A stretch of DNA of 15,136 nucleotides from an uncultured Ruminococcus sp. (GTDB lineage: Bacteria; Bacillota; Clostridia; Oscillospirales; Ruminococcaceae). The DNA lies in assembly GCA_946183385.1 (NCBI GenBank), contig CAMHBN010000015.1, forward strand, positions 1 to 15,136, given 5' to 3'. This document shows positions 6,886 to 12,653 of this stretch, one piece after another; within the stretch, counting starts at the first letter, position 1, and each line of letters opens with the position of its first letter. The notes below the pieces were generated by a model, which worked only from the letters and a program-made list of their open reading frames with translations, was not told where the DNA came from and did not search any database. The position numbers and the translations under genes were made by a program.

Positions 6886-7707
6886 ATGAGCGTGCTGATA
6901 TGTCCCGTGTGTGGCGGGATGCTCGAAAATACGGGGAAAAGCTACATCTGCGGGAAGCACCACAGCTTCGACATCGCGCGGAGCGGCTACGTGAATCTGC
7001 TGCTCTCGAAGCACGCGGGCAAGGCTGTCCACGGTGACAACAAGCTGATGGTGCAGGCTCGGCGTGACTTCCTCGACAAGGGCTATTACGCGCCGCTTTG
7101 TGAGGCGGTGTGCGACGAAGCACTGAAATACACCAAAAACGGGAGCGTCGTGCTCGACGCGGGCTGCGGCGAGGGATATTACACCTCTGCGGTGAGAGCA
7201 GCTTTTGACCGGTCGGATATTGCGGTAAAGATGTACGGAGTGGACATCTCAAAGGTGGCGGTCGAGTACGCCGCCAAGCGTGAAAAGTCCGTAAAATTCG
7301 CGGCGGCAAGCGTGTTTCATCTGCCTGTAGCGAGCACGAGCTGTGACCTGCTCATTACGATGTTTGCTCCCTACTGCGGCGAGGAATACGCCCGCGTGCT
7401 GAAAAGCGGCGGGATTATGATAATGGCTATCCCGTCCGAGAACCACCTCTGGGAGCTGAAACAGGCGATATATGACACGCCGTACAAGAATGAGGTCAAG
7501 CCTTATGAGCTTGACGGCTTCGAGCATATCGGAGCGCAGCGTGTGAGCTTCATAATGGAGTTGCGCGACAGTACGGATATCCGCAGCCTGTTCTCGATGA
7601 CGCCCTACTACTACAAGACGGGCAAGACTGAGCAGGAGCGCCTTGAAGCGCTGCCGGAGCTGACCACGCAGGCGGATTTTGAAGTTCTGACCTACCGCAA
7701 GAAATGA
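6886..7707 (+). CDS. rlmA: 23S rRNA guanine N1-methyltransferase of the RlmA family
   Basis: This is a SAM-dependent methyltransferase modifying a guanine in helix 35 of 23S rRNA. In Gram-positives the RlmA-II form targets G748, where methylation affects tylosin-type macrolides. The N-terminal zinc finger uses C6, C9, C22 and H26 (CPVC then CGKHH), followed by the family hallmark FDIARSGYVNLL (28-39) and QARRDFLDKGYYAPL (57-71). SAM motif I is DAGCGEGYY (91-99), with GVDISK at 118-123. A late MTPYYYK (238-244) matches the conserved MTP block. Length (273) is typical. The ribosome site GAGGTGA overlaps the upstream stop, and the 9-nt gap indicates one transcript. Whether the methylated base is 745 or 748 is inferred from lineage only. 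Confidence 0.9.
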   Translation: MSVLICPVCGGMLENTGKSYICGKHHSFDIARSGYVNLLLSKHAGKAVHGDNKLMVQARRDFLDKGYYAPLCEAVCDEALKYTKNGSVVLDAGCGEGYYTSAVRAAFDRSDIAVKMYGVDISKVAVEYAAKREKSVKFAAASVFHLPVASTSCDLLITMFAPYCGEEYARVLKSGGIMIMAIPSENHLWELKQAIYDTPYKNEVKPYELDGFEHIGAQRVSFIMELRDSTDIRSLFSMTPYYYKTGKTEQERLEALPELTTQADFEVLTYRKK

Positions 7708-7717
7708 GGAGAAAACG

Positions 7718-8617
7718 ATGAGGATACTGGTCACAGGCGGCACTGTGTTCGCGAGCCGCTGCACCGCCGAATATTTCGCGGGCAAGGGTCACGAGGTGTA
7801 CGTACTCAACCGCGGCAGCAAGCCGCAGTCCCCGAATGTGCGCCATATCTGCGCGGACAGGTACTCGCTCGGCGATAAGTTGAAGCAGTACCGCTTCGAC
7901 GCCGTGCTCGACGTGACCTCCTACAACGAGAACGACGTCCGCACGCTCAGCGAGGCGCTGGGCGACTTCGGGAGCTACATCTTCGTCAGCTCGAGCGCGG
8001 TCTACCCCGAAACCCTGCCGCAGCCCTTCCGCGAGGATATGGAGTGCGGCGCGAACTCAATTTGGGGCGCATACGGCACGAACAAGCTCGCCGCCGAGAA
8101 CTGGCTGCGGGAGCACGTCCCGCACGCCTATATCCTGCGCCCGCCCTACCTCTGCGGTGCGATGAACAACCTCTACCGCGAGGCGTTCGTCTTCGAATGC
8201 GCAGAGCTCGGCAGACCGTTTTACGTGCCGAAGGACGGGCAGATGCGGCTGCAATTCTGCGATATCGGCGATATGTGCCGCTTTATGGAGCTCCTGCTTG
8301 CGCGTCAGCCCGAACAGCGTGTCTTCAACGTTGGCTACCCCGAGACAGTGACCATAGAGGAGTGGGTGAGGCTGTGCTGCGATGTTCTCGGCAGGGAGCC
8401 CGATCTCCGATATGTCGGGGCGGAGGTGCCGCAGCGGAGCTACTTCCCGTTCTACGATTACGAGTACGTCCTCGACGTGGAGGCAATGCGCGGCATAATG
8501 CCCGAGCTCACGCCACTTTCCGAGAGCCTGCGCCGCTCGTACGAGTGGTACAGGGACAACCGCGGGCTCATCGTCCGCAAGCCGCTTCTCGACTTCATAG
8601 CGGCGAATCTGGAATAG
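7718..8617 (+). CDS. NAD-dependent epimerase/dehydratase family protein (extended SDR-like)
   Basis: This is a Rossmann-fold dehydrogenase-like protein of 299 residues. The N-terminal nucleotide-binding loop is VTGGTVFASR (5-14), so the third Gly of the usual GxxGxxG is replaced by Ser. This resembles the CSP41/isoflavone-reductase-like branch, where GGTxFxGR is usual. Catalytic elements are present: SSS at 91-93 and Y119-GTN-K123. The middle block ILRPPYLCGAMNNLYREAFVFE is a signature I associate with a clostridial SDR family of unknown substrate. A sugar-nucleotide substrate is possible but unproven, and an RNA-binding role as in CSP41 cannot be excluded. The start ATG has GAGGAG 6 nt upstream (7706-7711). 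It sits between the rRNA methyltransferase and acetyltransferase genes with 9-10 nt gaps. Confidence 0.82.
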   Translation: MRILVTGGTVFASRCTAEYFAGKGHEVYVLNRGSKPQSPNVRHICADRYSLGDKLKQYRFDAVLDVTSYNENDVRTLSEALGDFGSYIFVSSSAVYPETLPQPFREDMECGANSIWGAYGTNKLAAENWLREHVPHAYILRPPYLCGAMNNLYREAFVFECAELGRPFYVPKDGQMRLQFCDIGDMCRFMELLLARQPEQRVFNVGYPETVTIEEWVRLCCDVLGREPDLRYVGAEVPQRSYFPFYDYEYVLDVEAMRGIMPELTPLSESLRRSYEWYRDNRGLIVRKPLLDFIAANLE

Positions 8618-8626
8618 GAGCGCGGA

Positions 8627-9373
8627 ATGGTCACGAAGCAGGAACTTAAACGCGCGCTGGCGGAGCTCGGCGTGGAAAAGGGCATGATACTGGAGGTGCA
8701 CAGCTCGCTGAGCAGCTTCGGGGAGCTCGAGGGCGGCGCGATGACGGTCATCGACACGCTGAAGGAGCTCGTCACCGAGGAGGGCAGTATTTTCATGCCC
8801 GCACTACGGCTCAGCAGGGAGCTCCCGCTGACGGATACCGACAGGGAGCTCGGCATAACGGTCAAGATAAAGGTGCTCGACCCCGACGCCGAAAAAACGG
8901 CTATGGGAGCGGTCGCAGACACATTCCGTCAGCTCCCCGACACCCTCTGCGGACGCGACACCATAAGTACCGCGGGCTGGGGAAAGCACGCTTGCGAGGC
9001 TCTGACGGGCGGGCTCGACTACGCCATTCACCACGGCGGAAAGGCTCTGCTTCTCGGAGTTGACATCTACAAGCTGACCGCCATGCACTACGTCGAGCCG
9101 ATAACTCCCGCTGACATCACAGCGATGTTTGCTCCGAGCGAGGCTATAAAACGCATATATCCGCCCGACGAGTGGTTCATCGAGGCGGGACACCCTCCCG
9201 TGAAGGCGTGGTACACCATACAGGCTGCCGCTTACGGGAGGGGGCTTATAAAAGAGGCGCAGATAGGCGCGTGCAGGGCGATGTTCTTCGACATCTGGTC
9301 TGTCGTGTCGCTGTACGAGGAAGCACTGAAAACCGACCCCTATGGACTTTGGGGCATAAAACGAGAGGATTGA
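8627..9373 (+). CDS. AAC(3)-family N-acetyltransferase
   Basis: This 248-residue protein belongs to the aminoglycoside 3-N-acetyltransferase family (acetyl-CoA dependent, unlike GNAT folds). Signatures are VHSSLSSFGELEGGAMTVID (24-43), EGSIFMPAL (52-60), KALLLGVDIYKLTAMHYVE (139-157, with the conserved His at 154) and a C-terminal helix block ending SLYEEALK. One family motif is altered: where aminoglycoside enzymes carry His-Pro shortly before the Ser of the S-x-A-x-W-G block, this protein has R110-D111 (GRDTISTAGWG). That argues for a different acceptor, so true drug resistance should not be assumed; many chromosomal relatives acetylate unknown amines. The ribosome site TAGGAG overlaps the upstream stop (8615-8620). 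It belongs to the seven-gene array. Confidence 0.85.
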   Translation: MVTKQELKRALAELGVEKGMILEVHSSLSSFGELEGGAMTVIDTLKELVTEEGSIFMPALRLSRELPLTDTDRELGITVKIKVLDPDAEKTAMGAVADTFRQLPDTLCGRDTISTAGWGKHACEALTGGLDYAIHHGGKALLLGVDIYKLTAMHYVEPITPADITAMFAPSEAIKRIYPPDEWFIEAGHPPVKAWYTIQAAAYGRGLIKEAQIGACRAMFFDIWSVVSLYEEALKTDPYGLWGIKRED

Positions 9374-9377
9374 TACT

Positions 9378-11129
9378 ATGGCTCTGGACGGAGCATTTCT
9401 GTACGCAGTAAAAAACGAGCTGCAGCCGCTTGTCGGTGGAAGGATAGAGAAGATACACCAGCCCTCGCGCGAGGAGGTAGTCATCTCGATACGCACCCGC
9501 GAGGGCAGCAGGAAGCTCTATATCTCGGCAAATGCGGGCAGCGCGAGGGTCCACGTCACCGAGAAGTCGGTCGATAACCCGCAGACCCCGCCGATGTTCT
9601 GTATGCTCCTGCGAAAAAGGCTCGGCAGCGGCAAGCTCATTGCGGTGCGGCAGGATGGGCTCGAGCGCATACTCTTCCTCGACTTCGAGTGCGTGAACGA
9701 GCTCGGCGACATCGTGACGGTCACGCTCGCCTGCGAGATAATGGGGCGGTGCTCGAACCTCATCGTCATCGACAGCGAGGGCAGGGTCATCGACAGTATC
9801 AAGCGCGTGGACGAGGAGATGTCCCGCGAGCGAATGGTGCTCCCGGGCATGAGGTATACGCTTCCGCCGCGCGATGACAGGCTCAATTTCCTCACCGCAG
9901 AGCCCGAAGAGATAACGGCTCGTCTGCGGGAGGTCCCGCCCGCGGAGCTCTCAAAGGCGCTTATCCGCGTATTCGAGGGCATATCGCCCGTGCTCGCACG
10001 CGAGTGGACTTTCTTCGCGGGCAGGGGAGCGGAGCTCCGCAGCGATACCATAGACGGTGACCAGCTCGACCGCCTGCTATTCGCGATAAAGCGTACACGG
10101 CAGCAGCTCACCGAGGGAGGTTGCTGCTTCTGCATTGCCGCCGACAAGGACGGTATGCTCAAGGATTTCTCGTTCATCCGCCTCAACCAGTACGGCACGC
10201 TCATGCTGACGAGGGAGCTCGGCTCGGCGTCGGAGCTCCTCGACTGCTTCTACTTCGAGCGCGACCGCGCCGCACGTACCAAGCAGCGTGCAAACGACCT
10301 GTTCAAGCTTCTTGTCAATCTCACGGAGCGCACCTCGCGCCGAATCTCCGCCCAGCAGCAGGAGCTCGCCGCGTGCGCGGAAAAGGACACCTACAAGCTG
10401 TGGGGCGACCTCATCTCCGCGAACATCTACCGCATACAGAAGGGCGACAGCTCGGCGGAGGTCGAGAACTTTTACGAGGAGGGCTGCCCGACCGTGAGCA
10501 TAGAGCTCGATATCCGCAAGACGCCCGCGCAGAACGCGCAGAGGTACTACTCCGAGTACAAGAAGTGCGTGACCGCCGAGGAGAAGCTCGCGGGGCAGAT
10601 TGAAAAGGGCGAGGAGGAGCTCGCCTACATCGACAGTGTGTTTGACGCGCTCACACGTGCCGAGTCCGAGAACGACATCATTCAGCTCCGCCTCGAGCTG
10701 ATACAGCAGGGCTATATCCGCGCGGGAGGCAGCAAGGCGAAGCCGCCGAAGGCTCTGCCGCCGATAGAGTACAAGTCCACGGACGGCTACACGATACTCG
10801 TCGGGAGAAATAATTGCCAGAACGACCAGCTCACGCTGAAATTCGCGGAAAAGAGCGATATATGGCTCCATACGCAGACCATCACGGGCTCGCACGTCAT
10901 CATCGTGACCGACGGCGCAACTCCGCCCGACAAGACCATCGAGGAGGCGGCGATAATAGCCGCCGTCAACAGCAAGGGGCGTAATTCCACGCTCGTGCCC
11001 GTGGACTACTGCCTCGCGCGGTACGTGAAGAAGCCCTCGGGCGCGAAGCCCGGCAAGGTCATCTTCACCAACTACAAGACCGCCTTCGTAAAGCCCGATA
11101 CCGAGCTTGAGCAGAGCCTGCGCGTATGA
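9378..11129 (+). CDS. rqcH: RqcH, ribosome quality-control NFACT protein (FbpA-like)
   Basis: RqcH binds the stalled 50S subunit with peptidyl-tRNA and directs addition of C-terminal Ala tails that mark nascent chains for degradation. At 583 residues the length is typical. The order is NFACT-N from residue 1 (MALDGAFLYAVKNEL, then PPMFCMLLRKRL at 71-82), a helix-hairpin-helix region near 190-240, a long coiled coil about 280-450, and NFACT-R from about 467 (DGYTILVGRNN at 469-479, WLHTQTITGSHVII from W496). The Asp-Arg pair needed for Ala-tailing in Bacillus (D97-R98) appears here as E96-R97 within GLERIL, a conservative change. Older annotations call this family fibronectin-binding. The start follows the upstream stop by 4 nt, and the end overlaps the next start by ATGA, implying translational coupling. 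Confidence 0.93.
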   Translation: MALDGAFLYAVKNELQPLVGGRIEKIHQPSREEVVISIRTREGSRKLYISANAGSARVHVTEKSVDNPQTPPMFCMLLRKRLGSGKLIAVRQDGLERILFLDFECVNELGDIVTVTLACEIMGRCSNLIVIDSEGRVIDSIKRVDEEMSRERMVLPGMRYTLPPRDDRLNFLTAEPEEITARLREVPPAELSKALIRVFEGISPVLAREWTFFAGRGAELRSDTIDGDQLDRLLFAIKRTRQQLTEGGCCFCIAADKDGMLKDFSFIRLNQYGTLMLTRELGSASELLDCFYFERDRAARTKQRANDLFKLLVNLTERTSRRISAQQQELAACAEKDTYKLWGDLISANIYRIQKGDSSAEVENFYEEGCPTVSIELDIRKTPAQNAQRYYSEYKKCVTAEEKLAGQIEKGEEELAYIDSVFDALTRAESENDIIQLRLELIQQGYIRAGGSKAKPPKALPPIEYKSTDGYTILVGRNNCQNDQLTLKFAEKSDIWLHTQTITGSHVIIVTDGATPPDKTIEEAAIIAAVNSKGRNSTLVPVDYCLARYVKKPSGAKPGKVIFTNYKTAFVKPDTELEQSLRV

Positions 11130-11641
11130 GGCTGACGGGTGAATTCTTTGCGCGGGACGCTCTTGATGTCGCGCCCGACCTCGTCGGGAAGGTGCTCGTC
11201 CGCAGACTGCCCGACGGCAGCGAGCTCCGCGAGCGTATAGCCGAGACCGAGGCTTACCGCGGCGAGGAGGACAAGGGCTGCCATGCCTCGAAGGGACGTA
11301 CTCCGAGAACGGAGCTTCTCTTTGGCGAGAGCGGCAGGATATACGTCTACCTCTGCTACGGTATGCACTGGCTGATGAATGTTATAACGGGCGAGGACGG
11401 TCAGCCGCAGGGCGTGCTGATACGTGCGGGAGAGCTGCATGACGGTCCCGCAAAGCTGACAAAGTTCCTGCAGGTGGACGGCAGCTTCAACGGCGAGCCC
11501 ATAGACGGCAATGAGCGGATATGGATAGAGGACGACGGCTCGCGACCGAGGATAAGGACGGCTCCGCGAGTGGGGATAGACTACGCGGGAGATTACTGGA
11601 AAAGCATAGAATGGCGGTTTATCGCAGATGAGGAGGAGTGA
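11126..11641 (+). CDS. mpg: 3-methyladenine DNA glycosylase (AAG/MPG family)
   Basis: This is a monofunctional base-excision repair enzyme that removes alkylated purines such as 3-methyladenine and hypoxanthine. At 171 residues it is slightly shorter than most bacterial members (about 190-205), with compact loops but all active-site blocks. ETEAYRG (40-46) holds the catalytic E42 and Y44 (human E125 and Y127). H53 in CHAS matches human H136. YVYLCYGM (73-80) carries the base-stacking Y75 and the intercalating Y78. The end, with TAPRVGIDYAG and the tryptophans that follow, matches the family close. The start overlaps the rqcH stop as ATGA, so it is translationally coupled. The link between repair of alkylated DNA and ribosome rescue may be only operon convenience. 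Confidence 0.92.
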   Translation: MRLTGEFFARDALDVAPDLVGKVLVRRLPDGSELRERIAETEAYRGEEDKGCHASKGRTPRTELLFGESGRIYVYLCYGMHWLMNVITGEDGQPQGVLIRAGELHDGPAKLTKFLQVDGSFNGEPIDGNERIWIEDDGSRPRIRTAPRVGIDYAGDYWKSIEWRFIADEEE

Positions 11642-11644
11642 CGG

Positions 11645-12433
11645 ATGAATATACGCGCGACGGGCTACGGCTCGGTATATGAGAGCGGCTACAGGTTCCG
11701 CCGCGAGAGCGAGGGCGGTGTGTTCCTGCTCGTGCACGCAAAGAGCAGGATAGCCCTGAGCTTCGGCGGCAGGAAAGCCGTGCTCCCCGAGGACACCCTC
11801 ATCATCTACGACGGGAGCTGTGAGGTCAATTACGCCGCCGCGGACGACTTCCTCGTGTGCAGCTGGGTCGTGTTCGACGCCGAGGGCGACAGCGAATTCT
11901 TCGAGCCGCTTGAGCTCATCTTCAACCTGCCGCTCCGCTTCACGGACACCGACTTCATTGACTCCCTCATGCGCAATATCACGTCGGAGTTCTACTCGCT
12001 GAACAGCCACAGGCTGAAAATGACGGACGTAATGCTGAAAACGCTGCTGCTCAAAGTGGACGAGCAGTGCCGTCCGCGCGAGATAAGCCAGTCGTCGGCG
12101 GTGGAGCCGCACTACAACCTGCTCGTGGAGCTCCGCGAGAAGATATACCGCAACCCGCAGAAGAAGTGGAACGTAGACCTTATGGCGGCGGCCGTGAGTA
12201 TGTCGCGGTCGTACTTCCAGCACATCTACCGCGAGGTGTTCGGCGTGTCGTGCATGACGGACGTCATCAACGGCAAGATTGAGAAGGCAAAGGAGATACT
12301 CAGCGAGACGGGCTGTACCGTGTCGCAGGTGGCGGCTATGTGCGGCTACGACAACGAGGAGCACTTCATGCGCCAGTTTAAGAAGATAGTGGGCATCACT
12401 CCGACGGGCTACAGAAAGAAAGCGGTCACCTAA
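11645..12433 (+). CDS. AraC-family transcriptional regulator
   Basis: This 262-residue regulator has an N-terminal cupin-like sensor region (about 1-140; FLLVHAKSRIALSFGG, then LPEDTLIIYDG) and a C-terminal AraC/XylS DNA-binding domain (about 160-260). The latter carries two helix-turn-helix units: VDLMAAAVSMSRSYFQHIYR (177-196) and TVSQVAAMCGYDNEEHFMRQ (225-244), followed by the family close FKKIVGITPTGYRK. The inducer is unknown. It starts 3 nt after the glycosylase stop with GAGGAG just upstream, so it is the last gene of the array. It converges on the pectate lyase gene and shares a terminator with it. Control of carbohydrate or stress genes is possible but nothing in the window proves a target. 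Confidence 0.9.
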   Translation: MNIRATGYGSVYESGYRFRRESEGGVFLLVHAKSRIALSFGGRKAVLPEDTLIIYDGSCEVNYAAADDFLVCSWVVFDAEGDSEFFEPLELIFNLPLRFTDTDFIDSLMRNITSEFYSLNSHRLKMTDVMLKTLLLKVDEQCRPREISQSSAVEPHYNLLVELREKIYRNPQKKWNVDLMAAAVSMSRSYFQHIYREVFGVSCMTDVINGKIEKAKEILSETGCTVSQVAAMCGYDNEEHFMRQFKKIVGITPTGYRKKAVT

Positions 12434-12443
12434 AACAATTCAG

Positions 12444-12556
12444 TGTAGGGGCGAGTTCCGCTCGCCCGCACCGTTTGTTTGTATTTCAACGGGCACACGG
12501 AATGCGCCCCTACATTTTGCCTCTTAAATGGAACGTCGAGGACGCCGTCCCCTACA
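12444..12556. repeat. Palindromic intergenic repeat element (MITE/REP-like)
   Basis: TGTAGGGGCG (12444-12453) has an exact inverted copy at 12505-12514; extended, the arms match 15 of 17 bases (12444-12460 and 12498-12514). Inside the left arm GGGCGAG pairs with CTCGCCC (12449-12467). A second related unit follows with palindrome GGACGCCGTCC (12540-12550) and ends CCCCTACA (12549-12556), again complementary to the left end. Repeats starting TGTAGGGG are, from memory, common between genes in Ruminococcus and relatives. No open reading frame of note and no clear target duplication were seen. Confidence 0.7.
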
Positions 12557-12592
12557 TTGGTTACCCGCCGAAAGCAGACTGAGCGCTTAAAA

Positions 12593-12624
12593 GAAAAAAA
12601 GGACTCCTCGGAGTCCTTTTTTTC
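12593..12624. terminator. Bidirectional terminator between the araC-type gene and the pectate lyase
   Basis: A perfect 14-bp stem (12593-12606 with 12611-12624) closes a 4-nt loop. Seven A residues on the left arm and seven T residues on the right give a U tract in either direction. It serves the + strand array ending at 12433 and the - strand lyase ending at 12654. Confidence 0.93.
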
Positions 12625-12653
12625 TTATCATTATATTCTTGGAGCTTGCTTTA

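Noticed and set aside
8419..9373. Antibiotic-resistance island (rRNA methyltransferase plus acetyltransferase)
   Set aside because: Both are chromosomal family members in a housekeeping-like array, with no mobile element around them and a drug motif altered in the acetyltransferase.
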